NCBI GenBank assembly: GCA_913020115.1
Contig: CAJWBQ010000019.1
Coordinates: 1 to 64,000, forward strand
Reading direction: 5' to 3'
Length of the DNA stretch: 64,000 nucleotides
Origin: an uncultured Cellvibrionales bacterium
GTDB taxonomy: Bacteria > Pseudomonadota > Gammaproteobacteria > Pseudomonadales > Cellvibrionaceae
Part shown: positions 17,682-26,754 of the stretch, piece by piece
Position numbering within the stretch: the stretch's first letter is position 1
Layout: each line of letters opens with the position of its first letter
Program-made: the position numbers and the translations under genes
Notes under the pieces: model-generated
What the model saw: only the letters and a program-made list of their open reading frames with translations
The model's database searches: none
What the model was told of the DNA's origin: nothing

Positions 17682-18941
17682 TTATGAATTAGCTGCAATG
17701 CCAGCAGGTAGAGCATTGTGCTCAACGTGCCTTTTAAACAATGACAAGCAATAAGTGATAGCCGCGATCGGAATTAGGGAACAGTAAAAGGCGGTTCTGC
17801 CATCAAACAATTCGAATAAAGTTCCAGTGATCATTGAACCTGTGGTGCCACCTAATGCCGAGAACACTACAATCAAACCCGTCATAGGTGCATGTTGAAA
17901 CTTCGGCAAGGCAGACAATATAACTGAATTAATCGCCGGATATACTGGCGCCAAACACAAACCAATCATTGGAAATATGAAAGCAGCTAGAGGCGCATTA
18001 GCCCAGCTTGTAACCGGCTCATCGCCAACCAGTGCTGTAAGCGGTAAAACAATAATGACAGCGAAAGCAGACAGGCAAAGACAAGCCAACAATAATGGAT
18101 ACCAATGGAGTTTTTTAAGAACAATACCGGATATGAAGCGACCCAAGGCAGTGGAGGCCGCCAAAATTCCCGCCATCTGAATACTGAGCGTTGGCGACAT
18201 ATTGAGCTCTGAACTGTTAAAGCTTGGCAGCCAAGTCATTATACTTTGCTCGACGAGCACATAAAGGAAAGCACAGATTACAAACACAAACACTAAGGGC
18301 TTCGCACACAGATTCAGCATACTCCCAAAACTTGAAGCCTTTGAGTCATCAAGATCAACGGTTTGCTCTACGCCCCCATCAAAATTTGTAAACAATAGTA
18401 ATACACAAGCTAAAGCACAGAGAGCCGACAACACATAGTACACCCCTAACCAGCCATGTGAGCTTGGGTTCGCATCGTCGACAAAGAGGCTAAAAATAAA
18501 GTAGGCAAACAAAACGCCAAGCATAAAAAATGATTCCAGAAAACTCATCAGGCTCGCATGCTCTTTTGGCCCCTGTGTTACCAGACCAATACAAGAAAAG
18601 GCCGATACTTTGATAACAGCGAAGCCCACACCAACACAGATAAATAGAATCTTAGTCATCCAAAATGAAGGAACTTGAGGCATCGCCAGACACATTATGG
18701 ATAGACTTGCCATAGCAATAAACATAGCCCGCTTATAGCCAAATCCGGCAATAAAAGAGGCGATTAAAAATGACGTTATAGCAATCGGAATATCTTTACA
18801 GCCTTCTAGGATACTCGCCGCAGACTCTGTTACCCCGTAGGTATTTTGTACCTGGAAGATTACGATACCCACACTATTCAATAAAATAGCAAAGATAAAG
18901 TAATTGACAAAAAGAGAACATTTTATGGCGAGCTGGTTCAT
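17682..18941 (-). CDS. MFS transporter, probable trehalose permease
   Basis: The 419-residue protein has about 12 membrane helices and belongs to the major facilitator superfamily; the overall look (sugar permease-type, with GYKRAMFIAMA after helix 2) resembles the TsgA/FucP-like branch. I start at the ATG at 18941 because AGGAACTC lies at the right distance before it; the longer frame begins at a TTG. It is nearly contiguous with trehalase downstream, so the natural reading is import of trehalose across the inner membrane before hydrolysis. The TonB receptor upstream would bring the sugar across the outer membrane. The substrate is inferred from neighbours. Confidence 0.88.
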   Translation of the reverse strand: MNQLAIKCSLFVNYFIFAILLNSVGIVIFQVQNTYGVTESAASILEGCKDIPIAITSFLIASFIAGFGYKRAMFIAMASLSIMCLAMPQVPSFWMTKILFICVGVGFAVIKVSAFSCIGLVTQGPKEHASLMSFLESFFMLGVLFAYFIFSLFVDDANPSSHGWLGVYYVLSALCALACVLLLFTNFDGGVEQTVDLDDSKASSFGSMLNLCAKPLVFVFVICAFLYVLVEQSIMTWLPSFNSSELNMSPTLSIQMAGILAASTALGRFISGIVLKKLHWYPLLLACLCLSAFAVIIVLPLTALVGDEPVTSWANAPLAAFIFPMIGLCLAPVYPAINSVILSALPKFQHAPMTGLIVVFSALGGTTGSMITGTLFELFDGRTAFYCSLIPIAAITYCLSLFKRHVEHNALPAGIAANS

Positions 18942-19006
18942 TTTAAGAGTTCCTGAGCTAGCTTTTGCCAAGGGGACAAATTACCCCGAGGCTTTTGCGA
19001 AAATGC

Positions 19007-19030
19007 CAGCAGCCCAATCATGGGCTGCTG
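19007..19030 (-). terminator. Hairpin between TonB receptor and MFS genes
   Basis: CAGCAGCCCA and TGGGCTGCTG form a perfect 10-bp stem with a 4-base loop. On the minus strand GGCATTTTCG follows, so it may partly end transcription after the receptor and lower expression of the permease and trehalase. Confidence 0.6.
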
Positions 19031-19083
19031 AAAGGAACGCCTTCAAATTAGAAAATTCTAACCTTCAAACGCATCAATAAGAT

Positions 19084-21369
19084 TTAGAAAGCGTAAGCAA
19101 CACTTAACTTAACATTTTTCGGCAAAATATAGCGACCATTGGGAGCCGCCGCATTCCGAGGATCACCCTCAGTTAGGCCTTCTTCATCAGTCAAATTGTC
19201 GAGCACCAATTGCAACGCGACGTTTTCACTTGCATTGAGAATTACGCCTAAATCGAATTTTTCGTAGCTTGGCAACACAACAGAGTTCGCGTTATTAGCA
19301 TAACGGTCATCCACAATGCTCACCGAACCATATACAGTACCTTCCATATTATTGGCTAGTTGGAAGTCGTAGCTGGGCGCAAGACGTAACTGAAATCCTG
19401 GCTGACGCTGTGATTCGTTGCCGTTATCCGTTGGGCTCTCGGTAATTTCTGTTTCCTGAATGGTGCCATTCACAACCATGGAAAGACCACTCTCGTGCAT
19501 CCAACGCACATCGATTTCAACACCGTAGGCTTCATTCGTGAAGTTTTCGGCCGGCGCCCCAGGTCTTGCAACAAAGGAATCGCCTTTTACTTCGTTACCA
19601 AAAAACGTGAGGTACGCGGATAGATTGTCATAGCTTGCTTTGTAACCAAGCTCAAACTGGGTAACTTCCTTAACCAAGTCATCACCACCTTCGAAGGCCC
19701 CATAATTGTCTCTGAAGTCATCGAAGTAAGGAAACTTAAAGCCTTGACTCACTCGAGCAAATACTCCTTGGTTTTCACCGATGGCCCAGTTGGCACCAGC
19801 CGTATAGGAAGTTTCCGACTCATCGTAATCAACCGATTTTGTAATGATGCCATCACGGCCTTCATCGACGGTGTATTGCACTTCATGATTTTCGCTACGC
19901 ACTCCGAAGTCGATCGAAACGTCACCAGACACCCGGTAAGTAAGCACCGAGTAAAAAGCATTATCTTTGGCGTCGCCTACGGCGTCGATGTCATAATTCC
20001 AACCACAGCTATCAATACCCGGCTCATTACAAGCAATGCCATTCACCAGCTCGCCACCACTGCCTACTACAAAATATTCATGATTACCCAGTGACCACTG
20101 CTCATCGGTAGATGTTGAAGCGGCGTAGTAACCTAAGACAATATCGAAACTATCGAAACTACCTTCCAAGGCCATGTTATTGGTAAACGATTCGATTTGC
20201 TTGAGTACTTCCCAAGTGCCAAATTGCTGTATATAAGCATCCCCAGAAATTGCTGCACCAGTAACAGCCCCAGTAAGCGGACCAGTGATAACAGCACCTG
20301 AATCTACGCTTGCATCAGCCAATAGTGCCGCCACATTAACTGCTCCGCCATTGGGTACAAAACCCAGCGTATCGGCGTCGCCGCTGGTAAAGTTCAAGCT
20401 GTTACTTAGACTCCAATTATCTGAAATTTCTAATTCAAAGACAGCGCCTGTTACTGAGCCGTCCCAACCTCGACCGTCGGCCAAGTCAACAGAACGCTCT
20501 TCGTTATTGGGTCCGTATTGAATAACGCGCTGACGATTAAGTGTGCCATGCTGAGTGTACGCATTGTCTATACTGTCAACGTTAAGCGCAGAGGGCAGAT
20601 ACCATGTGCCGTGATCGTCTGTAGCGCGATGGTAGAAACTCAAGCTACCTTGATCAAAGTCTTTGTTGATATTGATGGTGAACTGATTTCCCTCCTCCGA
20701 GGAATAACCAGCATCACGAATACCGGTCGACGTGGAGATATACCCACCCATCATGTAGTAGAAGCCATCTCCCAGCTCGCCACTAACCATGCCGTCAAAT
20801 CGCTGTAAATCGTAATCTGAAGTCGAATATTTCAGCAAACCTTCTGTTTCTTCACTGCCTTTTTTCAACAAAAAATTGGTGGTTAAACCAGGCTGACCAT
20901 TATCTTGTACCGACTGAGGGCCGCCACGCAAACCTTCAACTCTCTCGATGGTTTCATCAACGCGGAACAGGCTAGTGTTTTCTAAAAATGAAAGAGTCGC
21001 AGGCGGAAAAATTGGCGCGCCTTCAAGCTCCAAAGTGTAAAACGGTGCGTCTCCGCCGCTTGGAAAACCACGAACAAATACGTTCGCGCCAGCAACGCCA
21101 CCCGAACTCTCTGCCCAAACGCCTGGAATTGACTTCAATAAGTCGGCAGTGCTCTTAGGGGAGAATTTCGTAATATCTTCGCCGCTCACATTTGTGATGG
21201 CAAAGCTTGCATCTAACTTGCGCATTTCACCGCCGTTTGCAGTGCCGGTTACTACAATTTCTTCCAGCGTGGCAATAAATTCTGCTTCACTTACGGACTG
21301 GGCAAAAGCGGCTGAAGACAAACAAACTACAGCTCCGTGGATCGCCAGTGATAGTAAATTCTTTTTCAT
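19084..21369 (-). CDS. TonB-dependent receptor of the trehalose locus
   Basis: The 761-residue outer-membrane protein starts MKKNLLSLAIHGAVVCLSSA with cleavage near AFAQ, behind an AGAGAGGA ribosome binding site; the longer frame from 21390 is therefore rejected. TonB box EEIVVTG, a plug with STADLLKSIPGVWAESSGG and VEGLRGGPQ, and a barrel ending LSVAYAF are visible. The terminal Phe is the usual assembly signal. It heads a minus-strand run of receptor, MFS permease and trehalase, and faces a LacI-type regulator across a 300-base region rich in operator-like boxes. Uptake of trehalose or a related oligosaccharide is inferred from that context. Confidence 0.94.
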   Translation of the reverse strand: MKKNLLSLAIHGAVVCLSSAAFAQSVSEAEFIATLEEIVVTGTANGGEMRKLDASFAITNVSGEDITKFSPKSTADLLKSIPGVWAESSGGVAGANVFVRGFPSGGDAPFYTLELEGAPIFPPATLSFLENTSLFRVDETIERVEGLRGGPQSVQDNGQPGLTTNFLLKKGSEETEGLLKYSTSDYDLQRFDGMVSGELGDGFYYMMGGYISTSTGIRDAGYSSEEGNQFTININKDFDQGSLSFYHRATDDHGTWYLPSALNVDSIDNAYTQHGTLNRQRVIQYGPNNEERSVDLADGRGWDGSVTGAVFELEISDNWSLSNSLNFTSGDADTLGFVPNGGAVNVAALLADASVDSGAVITGPLTGAVTGAAISGDAYIQQFGTWEVLKQIESFTNNMALEGSFDSFDIVLGYYAASTSTDEQWSLGNHEYFVVGSGGELVNGIACNEPGIDSCGWNYDIDAVGDAKDNAFYSVLTYRVSGDVSIDFGVRSENHEVQYTVDEGRDGIITKSVDYDESETSYTAGANWAIGENQGVFARVSQGFKFPYFDDFRDNYGAFEGGDDLVKEVTQFELGYKASYDNLSAYLTFFGNEVKGDSFVARPGAPAENFTNEAYGVEIDVRWMHESGLSMVVNGTIQETEITESPTDNGNESQRQPGFQLRLAPSYDFQLANNMEGTVYGSVSIVDDRYANNANSVVLPSYEKFDLGVILNASENVALQLVLDNLTDEEGLTEGDPRNAAAPNGRYILPKNVKLSVAYAF

Positions 21370-21425
21370 TTTACAATCCTCTCTCGACATACATTTTATT
21401 TTTTAGTCTAAGGCAACAGCAGTGA

Positions 21426-21439
21426 AAACGACGTCGTTT
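21426..21439. promoter_or_regulatory. Perfect 14-bp palindrome, candidate operator
   Basis: AAACGACGTCGTTT is fully self-complementary and preceded by TGA, giving a TGAAAACG half-site like that of the boxes further upstream. It lies just downstream of a possible -10 box of the TonB receptor, a place suited to repression. Confidence 0.5.
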
Positions 21440-21526
21440 ACGCTAAGTATAGTTCGCCAAAACCTCTTTATATGACAGCAATCATAAGCTAACTAGCCAT
21501 CATTGATGATCGATACTACACAGCTA

Positions 21527-21586
21527 TGAAATGCGTTTCAATGAATTCTTGCAACGCATTTCATAAAACCTCTGAAAACCGTTTCA
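21527..21586. promoter_or_regulatory. Three LacI-type operator boxes at 23-bp spacing
   Basis: TGAAATGCGTTTCA (21527-21540), TGCAACGCATTTCA (21550-21563) and TGAAAACCGTTTCA (21573-21586) are near-palindromes with the TGAAA..CG..TTTCA pattern typical of LacI/GalR-family sites. Their starts are exactly 23 bp apart. The first two also form a perfect 13-bp inverted repeat (TATGAAATGCGTT / AACGCATTTCATA) around a 15-base centre. Confidence 0.7.
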
Positions 21587-21669
21587 ATTTGGCGGTAGTT
21601 AAGCGAGATTGATAGTGGTAGAGTACTGCTTTTAAAGGAGTTTTTGGGAATTGAGGGGTTTGAGACAGT

Positions 21670-22680
21670 TTGAGTAAAACACGCACAATTACAATGGATG
21701 AAGTAGCCATTTTAGCCAAAGTGTCTAAACCTACTGTGTCTAGGGCCCTAAGCGGCAGCCCTTTAGTGAACGCCAAAACTCGTGAACGCGTGCTCGCGGT
21801 CGCCCGTGAACACGGCTATGCCGTGAACCGCAACGCCCAAAAGCTGCGTCATAAGCGCACCAATACCATTGCCGTTTCCATCGATTTTTTGTCGCACCGC
21901 CAAAACCACGTCTCAGATCCATTCGTATTTGAGTTGCTGGCCGGTGTCTCAGAAGCCTTAGGCAACCAAAATCAAGACCTGCTGCTCACCGCCCCCAACC
22001 ACAATGACCCAGATGTGTTCCAGCAGATGCTGCTATCTCGCGGTGTAGACGGTTTTATTTTCCTTGGTCAAGGCCATCGCGAAGACATGCTCGACAAATT
22101 TTCTGCGCTTGGCGCTCCCATGGTAGTTTGGGGGGCGAAACGCAAGAAGGAGGCTTACTGCGTTATCGGCAGTGATAATGTTCGTGGCGGTGAATTAGCC
22201 GGTCAATATCTTATAGAAAAGGGACGTCGTAACATTCTCTTTGTGGGCGACCCAAGCCACAACGAAATATACTGGAGAATGAAAGGCCTCAAGTCGTCCG
22301 CGGAAAATTCTGGCTCCAGCATTCACTTTAGTGAAATGCAGCTCAGCAATTTTTCTTATGAATCAGCCTATGAATCTGCCATAAGTTATTTCTCCGAGGC
22401 GGAAAGCTTACCCGATGGAGTGTTTGCTTATAGTGATACAGCTGCAATGGCCATTATCCATGCACTCAAGAAATTAGGACGTCGAGTGCCTGAAGATGTT
22501 TCAGTGGTCGGTTACAACGACATACCCGGGTCTGGTTTTTTCAGCCCTGCTATCACCACAATTCGCCAAGAAACCTTTCTCGCCGGTGAATTAATGGTAA
22601 GCAAATTGATGAAAATAATTGATGGTAAGAAGACCAAATCAGAGACCATTAAAACTGAACTTATTATTCGCGATACATAA
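21670..22680 (+). CDS. LacI-family transcriptional regulator of trehalose use
   Basis: The 336-residue protein has the LacI helix-turn-helix ITMDEVAILAKVSKPTVSRAL at residues 7-27 and hinge region around 45-60, followed by a periplasmic-binding-protein-like sensor domain (for example VDGFIFLGQGHRE, SVVGYNDIPGSGFFSPAITTIRQ). I accept the TTG at 21670, since it leaves the usual eight residues before the helix-turn-helix and GAGGGG lies upstream; the ATG at 21694 would cut into the domain. It is divergent from the TonB receptor, MFS and trehalase run, and the operator-like boxes between them fit its family. The inducer is probably trehalose or trehalose 6-phosphate; this is inference. Confidence 0.93.
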   Translation: MSKTRTITMDEVAILAKVSKPTVSRALSGSPLVNAKTRERVLAVAREHGYAVNRNAQKLRHKRTNTIAVSIDFLSHRQNHVSDPFVFELLAGVSEALGNQNQDLLLTAPNHNDPDVFQQMLLSRGVDGFIFLGQGHREDMLDKFSALGAPMVVWGAKRKKEAYCVIGSDNVRGGELAGQYLIEKGRRNILFVGDPSHNEIYWRMKGLKSSAENSGSSIHFSEMQLSNFSYESAYESAISYFSEAESLPDGVFAYSDTAAMAIIHALKKLGRRVPEDVSVVGYNDIPGSGFFSPAITTIRQETFLAGELMVSKLMKIIDGKKTKSETIKTELIIRDT

Positions 22681-22684
22681 GATT

Positions 22685-23614
22685 CTAATTTTGGCTTAAC
22701 TCTAAATTTAACTTTTGGCGAATGAATTTGGCCAGACTTTCAACGGCATGGTCGGCAGCACTCAAGGTTCCGACCTGCAGCTGGAACACGTGCCAGCAGC
22801 CTTCGAACTCTTCTAAATAAACCTCCACCCCACTCTCACGAGCTTTTTTGGCCAGCCTGTCTGCGTCGTCAAACAACACCTCCTCGCTGCCCACCTGAAT
22901 TTTCATCGGGGGAAAACCTTCAAGATTTGCGAACAAAGGAGAGCAAGCGGCGTCAGTTATATATTTTTCAGAGGCGTACATCTCGACACCTTGTGCTATC
23001 CAAGCCTGCGCCAGCATGGGCTCACGCTTTCGCCTCTCCACGATACTGCGGCCCGAAAGAGTAAGGTCAACAAAAGGTGAAAGTAAAATTTGCCCAGCAG
23101 GAAAAGACATGCCTTCGCGCTGAAGTCGAACAAGTAAAGAGAGCGCCAAACCGCCGCCGGCGGAATCACCCCCAACAATAATATCACTCGGACTATAACC
23201 CTCAGCCAGTAGAGCTTTATAACATAATAGAGCATCATCTTGAGCCGCCGGAAAAGGATGCTCAGGCGCCAAGCGATAGTTCGGCAGCACAACCTGGACA
23301 TTACTACTGCTTGCAAGATGAGAACTTAAGCTACGATGAGTTTTCGCCGAGCCAAGGCAATACGCACCACCGTGAAAGTACAAGATGACTTTGCCCTTGC
23401 TCACGCGCTTCGGCGTCACCCGCTCTACTGTAATGCCTCCTACCGAGTATTGTTCAAAGACAACCTGCGGCGCCAAACGACCAATATCCGCTAGCAGACT
23501 CACTAGAGCTCGCTGCCACTTCACTGGCAGAGGTGGGCGAACGAGGGCCTTAAACGTGAGGCGAAGCGAAAATCTTAGCCCGGACTTTAGCATTTTTTGA
23601 TTTTTATCTGACAT
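22685..23614 (-). CDS. Alpha/beta hydrolase, hormone-sensitive lipase-like esterase
   Basis: The 309-residue protein has the family IV (HSL) esterase signatures: YFHGGAYCLGSAKTHR, whose HGG forms the oxyanion hole, and IIVGGDSAGGGLAL with the nucleophilic Ser in GDSAGG. The rest of the triad is likely the Asp in the EVLFDDAD region and the His in GCWHVF near residue 280. No signal peptide is seen, so it is cytosolic. Such enzymes hydrolyse short-chain carboxyl esters. It is the last gene of a LysR-amidohydrolase-esterase run on the minus strand, 45 bases after the amidohydrolase, and may act on the same compound. Confidence 0.92.
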   Translation of the reverse strand: MSDKNQKMLKSGLRFSLRLTFKALVRPPLPVKWQRALVSLLADIGRLAPQVVFEQYSVGGITVERVTPKRVSKGKVILYFHGGAYCLGSAKTHRSLSSHLASSSNVQVVLPNYRLAPEHPFPAAQDDALLCYKALLAEGYSPSDIIVGGDSAGGGLALSLLVRLQREGMSFPAGQILLSPFVDLTLSGRSIVERRKREPMLAQAWIAQGVEMYASEKYITDAACSPLFANLEGFPPMKIQVGSEEVLFDDADRLAKKARESGVEVYLEEFEGCWHVFQLQVGTLSAADHAVESLAKFIRQKLNLELSQN

Positions 23615-23659
23615 TAAGTATTCTTATTTTTATTGGGTAAAGTTAACAGCGGAACGAGT

Positions 23660-25378
23660 TTAAAGGGGATGCAGGGTCCCGTCTAACACCGTTCCCCATA
23701 TCGTAATGTCTTTAAGTAATTTTGGGTCTACATCATATGGGTTTTCCGCCAAGACAGTGAAGTCTGCGCGCTTACCCAGCTTGATTGAACCTATTTCACT
23801 TTCCATTCCTAGGCTATAAGCCGCCTCGGTAGTAATAGCACGCAGCGCTAGATCCAGGGCGATTTTTTGATGCTCTCCCCATACCTTGCCATCACTAGCA
23901 ATTCGGTTTACGGCGACCCAAACCTGAGTCAGGGGTTCGGCGGGCGCCATAAAATAGTCGGAGTGAAAAGAAAACGGCACTCCTGCGCGCGCCAAACCTC
24001 CCAATGGCGATATATCGGCCGCTCGCTCTGGCCCCAATTGTGCACTCGCATAAATTGGCGCCAACTCATGAAGGTAATAGGCATTGTTAGAGACAACGAT
24101 CCCTAAGTCTTTTACTCGCTGGTGCTGCTCTTCACGCGCATAACCGTAATGCTCCAAAACAATACGAACATCGTCACGAGGACTGATTTCGCGCTTCTTC
24201 TCAACCATTGACAATACCTGGTCTAAACCGGCGTCACCATTAACGTGCAGATGAAAGTGCCATCCTTTATCCCAAAATACATCAAAGATGGATTGCTGCT
24301 GTTCAGGCGTCATCATCCACTCGCCATGATGGCCATCGATGAAGGCCTCACTCATTTTCATTGCCGGGCTAAACATCGCCCCATCCACGTACAGCTTAAT
24401 GTGCTTGATAATTTTGAATGGCTTGTATGAATCCACTAAGCTTTGGGCCTTCTCTTCTACATCGGCAACTGAGTCTAGGCGCTTCATGTAATACATAGCA
24501 TTGGGCACCACGACATAACGATAGGGAATACCGCCCCAAGTTTCTAAGGCCATACCAAAAAATTCTAAATACTCATTCAGCTGGGGACCTCCCTGCTCAC
24601 CCACCGTAGTCAGGCCCCCCTTATGAAGAGTCGAGCTCATCATCGACAAACCCTTGAGATATTTTAGCGGGCTCACCAATTCCATAAACACCGATTGGCC
24701 AACGGCAAATAAACCAGTCTCCCAAAGGTGCCCTTCCTGCCAATTTGCCTGTTCGCTCGCCGCAAAGTCACTTTCGCTCATGCCGTACATCTCGAGCGCC
24801 GCCGTATTAAAATACAACTCGTGCACTGAGCGCTGCCAAACCACAATGGGCTGGGTACTCGAAATATCGTCCAGAATATTACGGTTGAGCGGGCCGTGAT
24901 ACAGCTCGTGATACCCCCAAGTGAACAGCACCTCGTCAGGCCCCTTCTCACTGAGCAAGGCACTTAGGCGCGCCCTAAAGTGCGCTTCCGTTTTTACCGC
25001 GATGGTGGTGCCAGAAGGTGTCGCCCACTCCATAGCCGAGACGATATCGAGCGGCAGAATTACGGCCGCAATAGATGGGTGAATGTGAGGGTCGATAAAC
25101 CCCGGCATAAGGGTTTTGTCCGCAAAGGTTGTGTCGAGCCTCACGGCCTCACTAGCAAACTCTGCTTGCAAGCCGGTTTGTGAACCCAAACCCACAATAC
25201 GCCCCCCTTGAACCGCCAATGCAGAATGACCTTCGCTACCGGGCTCCATGGTTAATATGTGTCGAGCGGGGTAAATGGTTACCCCGCTATAGTCAGTGCA
25301 GGCACCCAGCAGCATAACAAGCACTAGCTGAGCACTGAGGCGCGCAAGCCAAAGGCTATTCAAAATTGGTTTTTTCAT
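23660..25378 (-). CDS. Lipoprotein amidohydrolase, YtcJ-like (amidohydrolase 3)
   Basis: The 572-residue protein has a lipoprotein signal with lipobox LGAC (Cys27), so it should be tethered to an envelope membrane. The catalytic part is an amidohydrolase of the YtcJ/amidohydrolase_3 type, with MPGFIDPHIHPS holding the first metal-binding His pair, HLHVNGDAGLDQ, an HYGYA motif, FSHS-like SFHSDYFMAP and the C-terminal GKRADFTVLAENPYD. These metal-dependent enzymes cleave amide or C-N bonds; the substrate is unknown. It starts six bases after the LysR gene and ends 45 bases before the esterase, so the three form one operon. Confidence 0.9.
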   Translation of the reverse strand: MKKPILNSLWLARLSAQLVLVMLLGACTDYSGVTIYPARHILTMEPGSEGHSALAVQGGRIVGLGSQTGLQAEFASEAVRLDTTFADKTLMPGFIDPHIHPSIAAVILPLDIVSAMEWATPSGTTIAVKTEAHFRARLSALLSEKGPDEVLFTWGYHELYHGPLNRNILDDISSTQPIVVWQRSVHELYFNTAALEMYGMSESDFAASEQANWQEGHLWETGLFAVGQSVFMELVSPLKYLKGLSMMSSTLHKGGLTTVGEQGGPQLNEYLEFFGMALETWGGIPYRYVVVPNAMYYMKRLDSVADVEEKAQSLVDSYKPFKIIKHIKLYVDGAMFSPAMKMSEAFIDGHHGEWMMTPEQQQSIFDVFWDKGWHFHLHVNGDAGLDQVLSMVEKKREISPRDDVRIVLEHYGYAREEQHQRVKDLGIVVSNNAYYLHELAPIYASAQLGPERAADISPLGGLARAGVPFSFHSDYFMAPAEPLTQVWVAVNRIASDGKVWGEHQKIALDLALRAITTEAAYSLGMESEIGSIKLGKRADFTVLAENPYDVDPKLLKDITIWGTVLDGTLHPL

Positions 25379-25384
25379 AGATTG

Positions 25385-26311
25385 TCACTTCGCCAGATAG
25401 TCTTTCGCCGGTTGGCAGTTCCAGGCATTGGGCAGATTGCCTTCCATTAGTGGTACTAAGGGCATGATGGCATCAATCATAAAATCGCGAAATATTCTAA
25501 TTCTTGCCGTGGTCCTAAGATCGATATGAGAGAGCACCCAAAACCCGACCGATTCTTTGGCATGAGTATCAAAAACCCGAGTCAGTGTGGGCTCAAGATC
25601 TCCCAGAGCGCAGGGAAGCACTGCGAAACCCACTCCTCGCTTCACCATACCCATGAGCAAGTTCAGCGAGTTCACGCGAAAGCGTACCCGCATGTTTGGG
25701 AAGTTACTTTGTATCCAACTAGGCATCTCAGCGCCAATTTCATGCCAGGCAATACAGGAGATATCGTCTGGGCTCTCTTTCCATTTCGCCAGCAATTCAT
25801 GGGTGCTGTATACCGCAAAGGCCAAATCACCTATTTTTTTGCCCACTAAATCCGGCGGCGGCTGATTGGTAATCCTAAAGGCGATGTCAGCTTCATGAGC
25901 CGCTAGGTCTAAGGTAGTGACCGTCGACATGATGTCCAAGTCAATTTCAGGGTAACGATTGGAAAATTCACTTAAAGGGCCAATCAGAATTTGGTGAAAC
26001 AAGCCTTCAATAGCGGTAACTCGTAGGCTACCCGTTAGTTCCGACTGGTCGGCAAGCGCTATACGACTGAGGTTAAAGAACTCCTCCTCCATATTCTGAG
26101 CCGAAGGTAGTATGGCCTCACCCAGCGGTGTAAGTAACCAACCAACCGTAGAGCGATCAAATATCCGCACATTCAGCTCTGTCTCCAGGGCCGTAATACG
26201 GCGCGATACCGTGGTGTGGTTCACCTGTAGCTTCTTCGCCGCACGGCTAATAGAGCCCTCGCGAATGACCGCCAAACAGTACTGAAGCCCTTCCCAATTG
26301 ATATTCTGCAT
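25385..26311 (-). CDS. LysR-family transcriptional regulator
   Basis: The 308-residue protein begins MQNINWEGLQYCLAV and has the LysR winged helix-turn-helix at about residues 18-37 (SISRAAKKLQVNHTTVSRRI), followed by a substrate-binding effector domain. The start at 26311 puts the helix-turn-helix at the usual place; the frame upstream to 26377 lacks family sequence. Unusually for this family, which is often divergent from its target, it is the first gene of an operon with the amidohydrolase and esterase. A 107-base gap separates it from a small secreted protein on the other strand that it may also control. Confidence 0.92.
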   Translation of the reverse strand: MQNINWEGLQYCLAVIREGSISRAAKKLQVNHTTVSRRITALETELNVRIFDRSTVGWLLTPLGEAILPSAQNMEEEFFNLSRIALADQSELTGSLRVTAIEGLFHQILIGPLSEFSNRYPEIDLDIMSTVTTLDLAAHEADIAFRITNQPPPDLVGKKIGDLAFAVYSTHELLAKWKESPDDISCIAWHEIGAEMPSWIQSNFPNMRVRFRVNSLNLLMGMVKRGVGFAVLPCALGDLEPTLTRVFDTHAKESVGFWVLSHIDLRTTARIRIFRDFMIDAIMPLVPLMEGNLPNAWNCQPAKDYLAK

Positions 26312-26341
26312 ATTTGCACGACCCGCCTGCACAAAAGGATA

Positions 26342-26370
26342 TTGTTGATTATATTTGCATTGGGTAGAAT
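26342..26370 (+). promoter_or_regulatory. Probable promoter of the small secreted protein gene
   Basis: TTGTTG (26342-26347) and TAGAAT (26365-26370) are 17 bases apart, about 50 bases before the ATG at 26419. Confidence 0.5.
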
Positions 26371-26418
26371 GGCGCACAAGGTGTCACCAATCAACCCATA
26401 CCCCACAAGGGAAACACT

Positions 26419-26706
26419 ATGAAAATCTTAAAATCAGCCTTAATCGCTCTGACCGTGAACCTACTGGCCACAAATTCTGTATTGGCCGCCACCCAGAACA
26501 GCGTTATCGTCGACAGCTGTAAAGCCGCCGCACCACAGGAACTGAGCTTAGATGCAAATGCTGAAATTCGCTTAAGAGGCATTAGCGGTTCTGGACGAGT
26601 AAAAAAGGTTTTATTGCGCGTTACCACAGAAAACGACAATGGCTTCAATGTGCAATGCAAAATTAACGTAAAATCTCAAGAAATTAAAGGTTTTAAACGC
26701 CTCTAA
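26419..26706 (+). CDS. Small secreted protein of unknown function
   Basis: The 95-residue protein starts with a signal peptide (MKILKSALIALTVNLLATNS, cleavage near VLAA). The mature part of about 70 residues contains two cysteines (in IVDSCKAA and NVQCKINV) that could form one disulfide, and a basic C-terminus (KGFKRL). No family is recognised. A GGGAAAC ribosome binding site and a probable promoter precede it, which supports a real gene. It lies alone between the divergent LysR gene and a convergent HxlR gene. An imperfect hairpin, AGCTCAGGC/GCCTGGGCT at 26723-26749, follows the stop. Confidence 0.75.
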   Translation: MKILKSALIALTVNLLATNSVLAATQNSVIVDSCKAAAPQELSLDANAEIRLRGISGSGRVKKVLLRVTTENDNGFNVQCKINVKSQEIKGFKRL

Positions 26707-26754
26707 TTATTTGCGTTAAATTAGCTCAGGCTCTTATGGCGCCTGGGCTATCGC

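Larger units (their letters stand above)
21370..21669. promoter_or_regulatory. Shared control region of the divergent trehalose locus
   Basis: This 300-base gap between the TonB receptor and the LacI gene holds three near-palindromic 14-bp boxes (listed separately) and a perfect 14-bp palindrome. A TATACT on the minus strand (21445-21450) just before the palindrome could be the -10 box of the receptor promoter; no good -35 was found. Confidence 0.6.
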
